Shown here piece after piece: positions 1-8,357 of a stretch of DNA of 64,000 bases (position 1 is the stretch's first letter; the number at the start of each line of letters is the position of its first letter). Location of the stretch: NCBI RefSeq assembly GCF_001571305.1, contig NZ_BCTN01000007.1:170691-234690 (forward strand), given 5' to 3'. The notes below the pieces were generated by a model. That model was not told where the DNA came from and did not search any database. It saw only the letters and a program-made list of their open reading frames with translations. Both the position numbers and the translations under genes were made by a program. This stretch comes from Erwinia persicina NBRC 102418. Lineage in GTDB: Bacteria > Pseudomonadota > Gammaproteobacteria > Enterobacterales > Enterobacteriaceae.

Positions 1-710
1 TGGTGAGCGCCAGTGACGTGGTGATCGCGATATCCAACTCCGGTGAATCCTCTGAAGTCCTGGCACTGATTCCGGTGCTGAAACGCCTGCGGGTTACGCT
101 GATCTGCATGACAGGGCGGCCGGAAAGTGCAATGGGCCGCGCAGCGGATGTGCATCTCTGTGTTAAAGTGCCGCAGGAAGCCTGTCCGCTGGGGCTGGCT
201 CCGACCACCAGCACGACGGCAACCCTGGTGATGGGCGATGCCCTGGCCGTCGCACTGTTGAAAGCACGGGGCTTTACGCCGGAAGATTTCGCACTCTCCC
301 ACCCTGGCGGTGCGCTGGGGCGTAAACTGCTGCTGCGCGTTGATGATATTATGCACTCCGGTAGCGAAATGCCGCACGTAAGCCGCGATGCCTCACTGCG
401 GGATGCATTGCTGGAAATAACGCGTAAAAATATGGGAATGACGGTCATCTGCAACGATTTAATGAAAATCGAAGGCATTTTTACCGACGGGGATTTACGC
501 CGCGTATTTGATATGGGCATCGATATCCAGCACGCTGGCATTGAAAGTGTCATGACGCCGGGCGGTATCCGCGTCCGGCCCAATACGCTGGCTGTCGATG
601 CATTGAATCTGATGCAGAGTAAGAATATTACCTGTGTCATGGTCGCCGATGGCGACACACTGCTGGGCGTGGTGCATATGCATGACATGCTGCGGGCTGG
701 CGTCGTTTAA
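1..710 (+). CDS. kdsD: Arabinose-5-phosphate isomerase KdsD (5' truncated)
   Basis: Interconverts ribulose 5-phosphate and arabinose 5-phosphate, the first step of Kdo synthesis for the lipopolysaccharide inner core. The window opens inside the gene: about 235 residues remain of a family that is usually near 328, so the N-terminal third is missing and the first in-frame GTG is not the true start. Visible are the second half of the SIS sugar-isomerase domain (serine-rich SNSGES segment, then SHPGGALGRKLL) and two C-terminal CBS domains from about residue 110 onward. kdsC follows after 18 bases, so the two Kdo genes are adjacent as in E. coli. Confidence 0.95.
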   Translation, partial: VSASDVVIAISNSGESSEVLALIPVLKRLRVTLICMTGRPESAMGRAADVHLCVKVPQEACPLGLAPTTSTTATLVMGDALAVALLKARGFTPEDFALSHPGGALGRKLLLRVDDIMHSGSEMPHVSRDASLRDALLEITRKNMGMTVICNDLMKIEGIFTDGDLRRVFDMGIDIQHAGIESVMTPGGIRVRPNTLAVDALNLMQSKNITCVMVADGDTLLGVVHMHDMLRAGVV

Positions 711-728
711 CAAAGGAAGTCGAGAGCA

Positions 729-1295
729 ATGCGTGATTCATCAGCCACCGTAGAGACCTGCTACGGCCCGGTTAGCCAGCAGGTCATTTCCCGCGCGCAG
801 AAGATTAAATTGCTGATCTGCGATGTGGACGGTGTAATGTCGGACGGCATCATTTACCAGGGCAACAGTGGTGAAGAGCTGAAGGCCTTCAATGTTCGCG
901 ATGGCTATGGCATTCGCTGCCTGCTAACCAGCGATATTGAGGTTGCGATTATTACCGGCCGTAAAGCCAAACTGCTGGAAGATCGCTGTGCCACACTGGG
1001 GATTACTCATCTTTACCAGGGACAGACGGATAAGCTTTTGGCCTTCCGTGAACTTCTGGATACACTGTCACTCAATGCAGAGCAGGTTGCCTATATTGGC
1101 GATGACCTGATTGACTGGCCGGTTATGGCCGAGGTCGGCCTGAGCGTAACCGTTGCTGACGCCCATCCCGTTTTACTTCCACGCGCCGATTATGTGACGC
1201 GGATTGCGGGTGGCCGTGGCGCAGTACGGGAAATTTGCGATCTCCTGTTGATTGCACAGGGTAAGTTTGATGAGGCCAAAGGGCAGTCGGTATGA
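729..1295 (+). CDS. kdsC: 3-deoxy-D-manno-octulosonate 8-phosphate phosphatase KdsC
   Basis: Hydrolyses Kdo 8-phosphate to Kdo plus phosphate in the cytoplasm, one step before CMP activation. It is a 188-residue HAD-superfamily phosphatase of normal family length. The catalytic motif CDVDGVMSDG supplies the two aspartates at residues 32 and 34, and a later GDDLIDWPVM segment gives the metal-binding acidic motif. The stop codon overlaps the lptC start by four bases (ATGA), indicating translational coupling of Kdo synthesis with the LPS transport genes. Confidence 0.97.
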   Translation: MRDSSATVETCYGPVSQQVISRAQKIKLLICDVDGVMSDGIIYQGNSGEELKAFNVRDGYGIRCLLTSDIEVAIITGRKAKLLEDRCATLGITHLYQGQTDKLLAFRELLDTLSLNAEQVAYIGDDLIDWPVMAEVGLSVTVADAHPVLLPRADYVTRIAGGRGAVREICDLLLIAQGKFDEAKGQSV

Positions 1296-1867
1296 GTAAA
1301 ACGAGACGCTGGATAACGATGATTCTGGCGCTGATCGCCATTGTGCTGATTGGCTGGAATCTGACCGCGACGGATGACAATGACGACGCGGTAAAGAATG
1401 ACAACAATGAACCGACCTATATGAGCGATAATTCACATACGGTCGTTTATAACCCTGCGGGGGCACTGAGCTATAAGCTGGTCTCTGACAAAGTTACCTA
1501 TTTTTCAGCCGACGCAGTGAGCTGGTTCGATAACCCGGTAATGACGACCTACGACGAAAATAAGGTTCCCACCTGGTCGGTACGGGGGGATAAGGCCAAA
1601 CTGACGAACGATCGCATGTTGTATCTTTATGGTCATGTGGAAGTAAACAGCCTGACAAAAGACGCACAGCTTGAGCGTATCAAAACCGATAACGCTCAGA
1701 TCAACCTGACGACGCAGGATGTTACCTCTGACGATCAGGTCACGCTTTATGGCCGCAGCTTTAACTCTACAGGTATGAAGATGCGTGGAAATTTACGGAA
1801 GAAAACTGCCGAGTTGATTGAAAAGGTCAAAACATCTTATGAAATTCAAAATGAACAAAAGCCTTAA
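1292..1867 (+). CDS. lptC: LPS export protein LptC
   Basis: Bitopic inner-membrane protein that takes lipopolysaccharide from the LptB2FG extractor and passes it to the periplasmic LptA bridge. It has 191 residues, with one hydrophobic anchor at about residues 7-24 (ITMILALIAIVLIGW) and a beta-jellyroll periplasmic domain after it. The start overlaps the end of kdsC by four bases, and the last 29 bases overlap the start of lptA. Order and overlaps match the kdsC-lptC-lptA-lptB arrangement of E. coli. Confidence 0.96.
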   Translation: MSKTRRWITMILALIAIVLIGWNLTATDDNDDAVKNDNNEPTYMSDNSHTVVYNPAGALSYKLVSDKVTYFSADAVSWFDNPVMTTYDENKVPTWSVRGDKAKLTNDRMLYLYGHVEVNSLTKDAQLERIKTDNAQINLTTQDVTSDDQVTLYGRSFNSTGMKMRGNLRKKTAELIEKVKTSYEIQNEQKP

Positions 1868-2387
1868 ATTACTGACTGCTACCCTCCTGTTCGCGGCGAG
1901 CGTTCCGGCTTTTGCCCTGACCGGTGACTCAGAGAAACCGGTCAACGTTGACTCGGAAAATCAGGCGCTGGATATGCAGGGCAATGTGGCCACCTTTACC
2001 GGTAAAGTCATTGTGACCCAGGGAACCATCAAAATTACGGCGGATAAAGTCGTGGTGACCCGTCCGGGCGGCGACAGCAATAAAACCATCGTGGATGCCT
2101 ACGGCAACCCGGCGACCTTTTACCAGATGCAGGACAGCGGAAAACCCGTACAGGGCCATGCGCAAAAAATGCATTACGAACTGGCAAAAGACCTGGTGGA
2201 ATTAACAGGCAATGCTTACCTGGAACAGTTGGACAGCAACGTCAAAGGCGACCGCATCACCTATCTGGTGAAAGAGCAAAAAATGCAGGCCTTCGGCAGC
2301 TCCGGCAAACGTGTCACTACCGTACTGGTACCGTCACAGCTGCAGGACAAAGGCACACCGTCAAACGGTCAGAAAAAGAGTAACTAA
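1839..2387 (+). CDS. lptA: LPS export periplasmic bridge protein LptA
   Basis: Periplasmic protein that polymerises into the bridge carrying lipopolysaccharide from LptC to the outer-membrane LptDE. The start chosen is the ATG at 1839 ([12 protein letters not shown]), inside the end of lptC, because it gives a normal signal peptide ending near ASVPAFA and 182 residues, close to E. coli LptA. An upstream in-frame TTG at 1818 would add seven residues and weaken the signal peptide. The rest reads as the OstA-type beta-jellyroll, for example the [13 protein letters not shown] repeats. lptB follows after 5 bases. Confidence 0.95.
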   Translation: MKFKMNKSLKLLTATLLFAASVPAFALTGDSEKPVNVDSENQALDMQGNVATFTGKVIVTQGTIKITADKVVVTRPGGDSNKTIVDAYGNPATFYQMQDSGKPVQGHAQKMHYELAKDLVELTGNAYLEQLDSNVKGDRITYLVKEQKMQAFGSSGKRVTTVLVPSQLQDKGTPSNGQKKSN

Positions 2388-2392
2388 CGAAC

Positions 2393-3118
2393 ATGGCAAC
2401 CTTAATTGCGGAAAACCTGGCGAAGGCATACAAAGGCCGTCGCGTGGTTGAAGATGTCAGCCTGCAGGTCAAGTCTGGCGAAATCGTGGGTCTGCTTGGC
2501 CCGAACGGCGCGGGTAAAACCACGACGTTTTATATGGTCGTAGGCATTGTCCCTCGTGATGCCGGCCGCATTATCATTGATGATGAAGATATCAGCATTC
2601 TGCCGCTGCACGCGCGCGCGCGTCGGGGTATTGGCTATTTGCCACAGGAAGCGTCTATTTTCCGTCGTCTGAGCGTGTTTGATAACCTGATGGCAGTACT
2701 GCAGATCCGTGAAGATCTTACCAGCGAACAGCGCGAAGATCGCGCGAATGAACTGCTGGAAGAGTTTCATATCGCGCATCTGCGTGACAGCCTGGGCCAG
2801 GCACTTTCCGGCGGTGAACGTCGCCGCGTAGAGATTGCCCGCGCACTGGCCGCCAATCCGAAGTTCATCCTGCTGGATGAGCCTTTTGCGGGTGTTGATC
2901 CGATTTCCGTCATTGATATCAAGAAGATCATTGAACATCTGCGCGACAGTGGCCTGGGGGTTCTGATCACCGACCACAACGTCCGTGAGACGCTTGCCGT
3001 CTGTGAGCGTGCCTATATCGTCAGCCAGGGGCATCTTATCGCCCACGGCACCCCGGAAGCGATCCTGGCCGATGAACAAGTTAAGCGTGTCTATTTGGGC
3101 GAAGAGTTCAGACTCTGA
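2393..3118 (+). CDS. lptB: LPS export ABC transporter ATPase LptB
   Basis: Cytoplasmic ATPase of the LptB2FG transporter that extracts lipopolysaccharide from the inner membrane. At 241 residues it is a complete ABC ATPase: Walker [10 protein letters not shown] at residues 36-44, Q-loop in YLPQEASIF, signature [12 protein letters not shown], Walker B FILLDEP and the switch histidine in TDHNV. It is the last lpt gene of the cluster; the partners lptF and lptG are not in this window. rpoN starts 48 bases downstream. Confidence 0.97.
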   Translation: MATLIAENLAKAYKGRRVVEDVSLQVKSGEIVGLLGPNGAGKTTTFYMVVGIVPRDAGRIIIDDEDISILPLHARARRGIGYLPQEASIFRRLSVFDNLMAVLQIREDLTSEQREDRANELLEEFHIAHLRDSLGQALSGGERRRVEIARALAANPKFILLDEPFAGVDPISVIDIKKIIEHLRDSGLGVLITDHNVRETLAVCERAYIVSQGHLIAHGTPEAILADEQVKRVYLGEEFRL

Positions 3119-3166
3119 TAAGGTGTTTGCATTCGGTAGGTTTTCTGGGGAATTAAGACTCTGAAC

Positions 3167-4600
3167 ATGAAGCAAGGTTTACAACTCAGGCTGAGTCAAC
3201 AGCTTGCCATGACGCCACAGTTGCAGCAGGCCATTCGCCTGCTGCAACTCTCTACGCTTGAACTACAGCAGGAAATTCAGCTGGCGCTGGAAAGTAACCC
3301 GTTGCTTGAACAAACCGACATTCATGAAGAAGTCGATACCCGCGAATATCAGGAAACTGAAGCGCTGGATACCCGGGAAGCGCTGGAACAGAAGGACATG
3401 CCTGAAGAACTGCCGCTGGACGCCACCTGGGACGAAATTTATACCGCAGGGACCCCCTCCGGTACCGGGACGGATTATCACGATGATGAACTGCCCGTCT
3501 ATCAGGGTGAAACTACCCAGACGCTGCAGGATTATCTGATGTGGCAGGTGGAACTGACGCCGTTCACCGACACCGACCGGGCGATCGCCACCTCGATTGT
3601 GGATGCGGTGGACGATACGGGGTATCTGACGGCCTCGCTGGAAGAAATTCTGGAAAGCATGGGCAGCGACGACCTGACTATCGACGAAGTGGAAGCGGTG
3701 CTGAAACGTGTACAGCGCTTTGATCCGATTGGCGTTTGTGCGCGTGATTTACGCGACTGTCTGCTGGTTCAACTTTCACAGTTTTCTGCCGACTTCCCCC
3801 TGCTGAAAGAAGCGCGTCTGATTGTCAGCGAGCATCTTGATCTGCTGGCGAATCATGATTTTCGGAGTCTGATGCGTGTCACCCGCCTTAAGGAAGAGGT
3901 GCTCAAAGGTGCGATGCAGGTGATTCAGGCGCTTGACCCGCGCCCGGGACAGTCAATCAATACGCAAGAACCTGAGTATGTCATCCCTGATGTGCTGGTC
4001 CGTAAAGTCAGTAACCGCTGGACCGTTGAGCTTAATGCCGACAGCGTGCCGCGCCTGAAAATCAACCAGCACTATGCATCGTTAGGTTCCAGCTCACGCA
4101 GCGACAGTGATTCGCAGTTTATCCGCAGTAATCTGCAGGAAGCGAAATGGCTGATAAAAAGTCTGGAAAGTCGTAACGATACGCTGCTGAAAGTCACGCG
4201 CTGCATCGTTGAACAGCAGCAGGCTTTTTTTGAGCAAGGTGAAGAGCATATGCGTCCCATGGTGCTTGCGGATATCGCCAGTGCCGTTGAAATGCATGAA
4301 TCGACGATTTCCCGTGTGACCACCCAGAAGTATCTGCACAGCCCACGGGGCATCTTTGAACTGAAGTATTTTTTTTCCAGTCACGTCAACACCGAGGGCG
4401 GAGGCGAAGCCTCATCCACGGCTATCCGTGCGCTGGTGAAAAAGTTAATCTCGGCGGAGAATCCCGTCAAACCACTCAGCGACAGCAAGCTGACCTCCAT
4501 GCTTTCCGAACAGGGAATTATGGTCGCAAGGCGCACTGTGGCAAAATACCGAGAGTCTTTATCCATCCCGCCATCAAATCAGCGCAAACAGCTGGTCTGA
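3167..4600 (+). CDS. rpoN: RNA polymerase sigma-54 factor RpoN
   Basis: Directs core RNA polymerase to -24/-12 promoters that need an AAA+ activator such as NtrC. The 477-residue protein shows the glutamine/leucine-rich activator-interaction region at residues 1-50, an acidic spacer at about 55-120, the core-binding region, and near the C terminus the RpoN box [10 protein letters not shown] (about residues 454-463) that contacts the -24 element. It lies between lptB and hpf, as in E. coli. The same window holds a promoter that fits this factor, upstream of the yhdW operon near 59587. Confidence 0.97.
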   Translation: MKQGLQLRLSQQLAMTPQLQQAIRLLQLSTLELQQEIQLALESNPLLEQTDIHEEVDTREYQETEALDTREALEQKDMPEELPLDATWDEIYTAGTPSGTGTDYHDDELPVYQGETTQTLQDYLMWQVELTPFTDTDRAIATSIVDAVDDTGYLTASLEEILESMGSDDLTIDEVEAVLKRVQRFDPIGVCARDLRDCLLVQLSQFSADFPLLKEARLIVSEHLDLLANHDFRSLMRVTRLKEEVLKGAMQVIQALDPRPGQSINTQEPEYVIPDVLVRKVSNRWTVELNADSVPRLKINQHYASLGSSSRSDSDSQFIRSNLQEAKWLIKSLESRNDTLLKVTRCIVEQQQAFFEQGEEHMRPMVLADIASAVEMHESTISRVTTQKYLHSPRGIFELKYFFSSHVNTEGGGEASSTAIRALVKKLISAENPVKPLSDSKLTSMLSEQGIMVARRTVAKYRESLSIPPSNQRKQLV

Positions 4601-4622
4601 ACGAACTGAGAAGGAAGACACT

Positions 4623-4910
4623 ATGCAGCTCAATATCACTGGACAACACGTTGAAATCACCGAACCACTGCGCGAATTTTTGACTGAAAAGTTTGCCAAA
4701 CTGGAACATTATTTTGATCGCATTAATCAGGTCTATATTGTGTTGAAAGTGGAGAAAGTGACACAGATTGCAGATGCTACGCTGCATGTGAACGGCGGGG
4801 AGCTGCACGCCACCTCGGAAGATAAAGATATGTACGCGGCGATTGATGGGCTGATCGACAAGCTGACTCGCCAGTTAAATAAACATAAAGACAAGCTCAA
4901 ACAACACTAA
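4623..4910 (+). CDS. hpf: Ribosome hibernation promoting factor Hpf
   Basis: Short-form hibernation factor that binds the decoding centre of the 30S subunit and helps form translationally silent 100S ribosomes in stationary phase. The 95-residue protein has the single beta-alpha-beta-beta-beta-alpha domain of the YhbH/RaiA family (MQLNITGQHVEIT start, basic C-terminal helix RQLNKHKDKLKQH). It starts 22 bases after rpoN with an AGAAGGAAG ribosome binding site. Confidence 0.96.
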   Translation: MQLNITGQHVEITEPLREFLTEKFAKLEHYFDRINQVYIVLKVEKVTQIADATLHVNGGELHATSEDKDMYAAIDGLIDKLTRQLNKHKDKLKQH

Positions 4911-5087
4911 ATTCACCATGCATTGATGGTTTTTCAGCAGTGACCCCTTTTAAGGTTAAGCTGAAAGCAGTATCGGCTCGTATTCTTCCGGGGATATGAG
5001 CCGTTAATCAATACGTCATGTTAATCTCTTACTTCGAACCAGGGAGAAGAGTGACTTGCCTGCGGCAGTGAAAAGTTAAGTGAAACT

Positions 5088-5570
5088 ATGATGAACAATG
5101 ATTTGAAACTGGAACTGGGCTCCGTGCTGAGCGTCTCATGTACCCGTAATGGTGTACATTGCCAAAGCAAAAAACGGGCGCTGGAAATTATCAGCGAACT
5201 GGCAGCTAAACAGCTTAACCTTCCGCATCAGACAATTTTTGAAGCTATTCTGACGCGTGAGAGGATGGGGAGTACCGGTATCGGTAATGGCATTGCCATC
5301 CCGCATGGCAAGCTGGAGGAAGATACTCTGCGTGCTGTGGGCGTTTTTATTCGCCTTGATCAGCCCATCGCGTTCGATGCCATTGATAATCAGCCTGTGG
5401 ATCTGCTGTTTGCCCTGCTGGTGCCAGCCGATCAATGTAAAACACATCTGCATACGTTGTCTCTGGTGGCCAAGCGCCTCGCAGACAAAACCGTACTGCG
5501 GCGTCTGCGATCCGCCCAGAGCGATGAAGATCTCTACGCGATCATCACGGAAGATCACGAACAGAGCTAG
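5088..5570 (+). CDS. ptsN: PTS IIA-like nitrogen regulatory protein PtsN (EIIA-Ntr)
   Basis: Terminal phosphate acceptor of the nitrogen phosphotransferase chain EI-Ntr to NPr to EIIA-Ntr; it regulates K+ transport and other targets by its phosphorylation state. The 160-residue EIIA domain of the fructose/mannitol type carries the phosphorylated histidine at residue 73 in IPHGK. About 177 bases separate it from hpf. The partner NPr gene lies one gene downstream, after rapZ. The start is the first of two adjacent ATG codons. Confidence 0.96.
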   Translation: MMNNDLKLELGSVLSVSCTRNGVHCQSKKRALEIISELAAKQLNLPHQTIFEAILTRERMGSTGIGNGIAIPHGKLEEDTLRAVGVFIRLDQPIAFDAIDNQPVDLLFALLVPADQCKTHLHTLSLVAKRLADKTVLRRLRSAQSDEDLYAIITEDHEQS

Positions 5571-5600
5571 TCAGGCAGGTTAAATGAGGGGAATTGTGAA

Positions 5601-6455
5601 ATGGTGCTGATGATCGTCAGCGGTCGTTCAGGCTCAGGAAAGTCAGTGGCATTACGCGCACTGGAAGACATGGGGTTTTACTGCGTGGACAACCTGCCCG
5701 TCGTCCTGCTGCCTGACCTGGCGAACTCGCTGGCCGAACGCAACATATCTGCTGCGGTAAGTATTGATGTCCGCAACATGCCGGAATCACCGGAAGTGTT
5801 TGAAACCGCACTCAACAGTTTGCCGGACTGTTTTTCGCCACAACTTCTGTTCCTGGATGCTGACCGTAATACCTTAATTCGTCGTTACAGCGATACGCGT
5901 CGTCTGCATCCCCTCTCCAGCAAAAACCTGTCGCTGGAAAGCGCCATTGATGAAGAGAGCGATCTGCTGGAGCCTCTGCGTTCCCGCGCCGATCTGATTA
6001 TTGATACCTCAGAAATGTCAGTCCATGAACTGGCAGAGATGCTTCGTACACGCCTGTTAGGTAAACGTGAACGCGAGCTGACGATGGTGTTTGAATCATT
6101 CGGCTTCAAGCACGGTATTCCAATTGATGCTGATTACGTGTTTGATGTGCGCTTTTTGCCCAACCCCCACTGGGATCCCAAACTGCGTCCGATGACCGGA
6201 CTCGATCGTCCCGTGGCGGCTTTCCTCGATCGCCACACGGAAGTGCATAATTTTATCTACCAGACCCGCAGCTATCTGGAACTGTGGTTACCGATGCTGG
6301 AAACCAATAACCGCAGCTATCTGACTGTTGCCATTGGATGCACAGGCGGCAAACACCGTTCGGTGTATATTGCCGAGCAGCTGGCGGACTATTTCCGCTC
6401 GCGGGGTAAAAACGTTCAGTCCCGTCATCGCACGCTGGAAAAACGCAAATCATGA
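5601..6455 (+). CDS. rapZ: RNase adapter protein RapZ
   Basis: RNA-binding adapter that presents the small RNA GlmZ to RNase E and is titrated by GlmY, so controlling glucosamine-6-phosphate synthase. The 284-residue protein has an N-terminal P-loop GRSGSGKS at residues 8-15 and a basic C-terminal tail ([18 protein letters not shown]) typical of the RNA-binding end. Its stop overlaps the npr start by four bases. Neither GlmY nor GlmZ is in this window. Confidence 0.97.
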   Translation: MVLMIVSGRSGSGKSVALRALEDMGFYCVDNLPVVLLPDLANSLAERNISAAVSIDVRNMPESPEVFETALNSLPDCFSPQLLFLDADRNTLIRRYSDTRRLHPLSSKNLSLESAIDEESDLLEPLRSRADLIIDTSEMSVHELAEMLRTRLLGKRERELTMVFESFGFKHGIPIDADYVFDVRFLPNPHWDPKLRPMTGLDRPVAAFLDRHTEVHNFIYQTRSYLELWLPMLETNNRSYLTVAIGCTGGKHRSVYIAEQLADYFRSRGKNVQSRHRTLEKRKS

Positions 6456-6724
6456 CTGTGAAGCAAACCGTTGAGATAAAAAATAAACTGGGAATGCACG
6501 CCCGACCAGCGATGAAGCTGTTCGAGCTGGTGCAGAGCTTTGACGCTGAAGTGCTGCTGCGTAATGAGAGCGGTACAGAAGCTGAAGCCAGTAGCGTGAT
6601 TGCGCTGCTGATGCTCGACTCCGCCAAAGGCGGACATATCGAAGTTGAAGCCAGCGGACCGGAAGAAACTAAAGCACTGGCGGCAGTCATCGACCTGTTT
6701 AACGCCGGGTTTGACGAAGAGTAG
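6452..6724 (+). CDS. npr: Phosphocarrier protein NPr (HPr-like)
   Basis: Carries phosphate from EI-Ntr (PtsP, not in this window) to EIIA-Ntr encoded two genes upstream. It is a 90-residue HPr-fold protein; the phosphorylated histidine is residue 16 in GMHARPA. The start overlaps the end of rapZ. Last gene of the rpoN-hpf-ptsN-rapZ-npr cluster; it converges with mtgA across about 100 bases that contain a hairpin. Confidence 0.95.
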   Translation: MTVKQTVEIKNKLGMHARPAMKLFELVQSFDAEVLLRNESGTEAEASSVIALLMLDSAKGGHIEVEASGPEETKALAAVIDLFNAGFDEE

Positions 6725-6747
6725 TCTCCTCATCTCCATCCTCAACA

Positions 6748-6768
6748 GGCCGACCCTGACGGTCGGTC
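6748..6768. terminator. Candidate hairpin between npr and mtgA
   Basis: GGCCGACC and GGTCGGTC form an eight-pair stem (one G-T) with a CTGAC loop, in the short gap between two convergent genes. The following sequence has only a weak T tract (TCCGTTT), so termination is plausible but not certain. Confidence 0.45.
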
Positions 6769-6827
6769 TCCGTTTAACTCTCTTTATCCGTTCCGCCACG
6801 CCACCGGCCTGAGCCCGGCCTGCGGTT

Positions 6828-7553
6828 TTAACGCAGCTGATGTTCCCTGAGGAACCCTTCTCCGCCCAGCTGACGCATCTGACGCATGATCCACTGCTGG
6901 CGCTGGCGTACATAGCCTGAAGGTGCATCTGCGCGGTAACGTATCGGATTAGGCAGAACCGCGGCCAGCAGCGCTGCTTCGGACAGGCTCAAGCGGCTGG
7001 CCGGCTTGTGGAAATAGCGCTGAGAGGCCTCCTCCACACCAAATACCCCCTGCCCCATTTCTGCCACATTCAAATAGACGGTCAGAATGCGACGCTTCGT
7101 CCAGACGGTTTCGATGCCCACGGTCAGGCCGGCTTCCAGGCCTTTACGCACCCAGCTACGTCCATCCCAGAGAAACATATTTTTGGCGGTCTGCTGTGAA
7201 AGTGTGGAAGCACCGCGCATGCCGGCCTTTTCACCGCTGCTGTCCAGCACTGACTGGATAGCGGCCACGTCAAAGCCCCAGTGGGTCGGGAATTTTTGAT
7301 CTTCAGAGGCAATGACGGCCAGCGCCATCCACGGCGAAATCTCATCCATCCCCACCCAGTCAGAGTGCGCCACATAGTCAAAATCACCGTTGAGCCAGGC
7401 ACTGACCTGCCTCTCAACCATCACCGCAGAGAACGGCACTGGCACAAAGGCAAAGAGGATAATGCCGCTCAGCCATAGACCCGCAACGCCCAGGACCAGG
7501 CGAAGTAATAGTGCTTTAATCCGTGTAAAAACCCGTGATTTATTGCGTCTCAT
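6828..7553 (-). CDS. mtgA: Monofunctional biosynthetic peptidoglycan transglycosylase MtgA
   Basis: Polymerises lipid II into glycan strands at the inner membrane, with accumulation at division sites in E. coli. The 241-residue protein has an N-terminal anchor (about residues 13-36) and a glycosyltransferase-51 domain with the catalytic glutamate in [14 protein letters not shown] and the motif [10 protein letters not shown]. In E. coli the gene upstream of mtgA is elbB; here the upstream side has no gene for about 690 bases. Confidence 0.96.
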   Translation of the reverse strand: MRRNKSRVFTRIKALLLRLVLGVAGLWLSGIILFAFVPVPFSAVMVERQVSAWLNGDFDYVAHSDWVGMDEISPWMALAVIASEDQKFPTHWGFDVAAIQSVLDSSGEKAGMRGASTLSQQTAKNMFLWDGRSWVRKGLEAGLTVGIETVWTKRRILTVYLNVAEMGQGVFGVEEASQRYFHKPASRLSLSEAALLAAVLPNPIRYRADAPSGYVRQRQQWIMRQMRQLGGEGFLREHQLR

Positions 7554-8243
7554 TACTGAGGATCCCGCCCATATTTATCAGTATGAAAATTCACCAGCAA
7601 TACTCCACCATTGTTAATTAACCCTACATAACCGGAATCGGTTCCATTAAATCACGCCGTTTATATATACTCCACGACGATTCTGTCAGCTGCTGAAAAT
7701 GCATTAAATCAATTGGTTCACTCTGCTTATAAATTTCAGCAGGTCGCTTTCCGAAATCATGGCACTGCAAATGAAATAAACACTCCATTCCGGCAATAAT
7801 TGACGTTTTTTACTCATAAATTGCGGCTGGTACGAGCAGTTAATCTTGCTGAACGGAGTCAGCTTTTATCTGATACGGGACAGTAATGTGAGAATTTTTG
7901 CTAGCAGAAACCAAAACGTTTCGGAAACAAGTATCAAATAAACAATAAAGCACTTATAAAACAATGCATTAAAATACCACTAACGCCTTTCCGGCTTCCT
8001 TCCCGATGACAACGAAAATCCTGTCAGCCAGAGGAGACGTTTCCGCTCCTCTGCTTACCTCAACAAAAGCCTGACTGTACAATATTTATGCAGATCATCG
8101 TAAATATTCATTACTTGCTTGACTACATATCTAAAATCGGGTCTTCTATTTAGGAACACTGCTCAACATCACACATTTTAATGAATCCAGTAACAAGTGG
8201 TGAGAGATTTGCTAAAGTAGTGACTGAGCTTTTTAATGTTCAC
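7554..8243. other. Gene-free region where E. coli carries elbB
   Basis: No open reading frame with coding character is visible on either strand in this AT-rich stretch. In E. coli K-12 elbB occupies this place between mtgA and arcB. I could not see remnants of elbB. One clear structure is a perfect inverted repeat at 8029-8053 (CAGAGGAG, nine-base loop, CTCCTCTG) without a T tract on either side. The right end holds the presumed arcZ promoter. The mtgA promoter should lie near the left end. Confidence 0.6.
8209..8237 (+). promoter_or_regulatory. Predicted sigma-70 promoter of arcZ
   Basis: TTGCTA (8209-8214) and TTTAAT (8232-8237) are separated by 17 bases, placing a start near 8244. This gives an ArcZ of about 114 bases, close to the 121 of E. 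coli. The position is inferred from spacing and RNA length. Confidence 0.55.
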
Positions 8244-8357
8244 CCAATACCAAACCTGTGCTCCAGACGATTCTAATCAGAACAGCACAGGTTACCAATT
8301 TCCCTGGTGTTGGCGCAGTATTCGCGCACCCCGGCTTCGGTCGGGGTCATTTTTTTT
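8244..8357 (+). ncRNA. arcZ: Hfq-dependent small RNA ArcZ
   Basis: The 3' half matches E. coli ArcZ: TTTCCCTGGTGTTGGCGCAG begins near 8299, continues to ATTCGCGCACCCCGG, and ends in a hairpin (CCCCGGC, loop TTCG, GTCGGGG) and eight T residues after CA. In E. coli, ArcZ activates rpoS translation, represses flhDC and other mRNAs, is cleaved by RNase E to a roughly 56-base active form and is repressed by ArcA. The 5' part is less conserved here and the exact start is inferred. The terminator overlaps the last codons of arcB on the other strand by about 10 bases, as expected for the ArcZ-arcB antisense arrangement. Confidence 0.93.

Noticed and set aside
2402..3175. A 257-codon minus-strand frame opposite lptB
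   Set aside because: Antisense of a well-supported ABC ATPase gene with no own ribosome binding site or known family.
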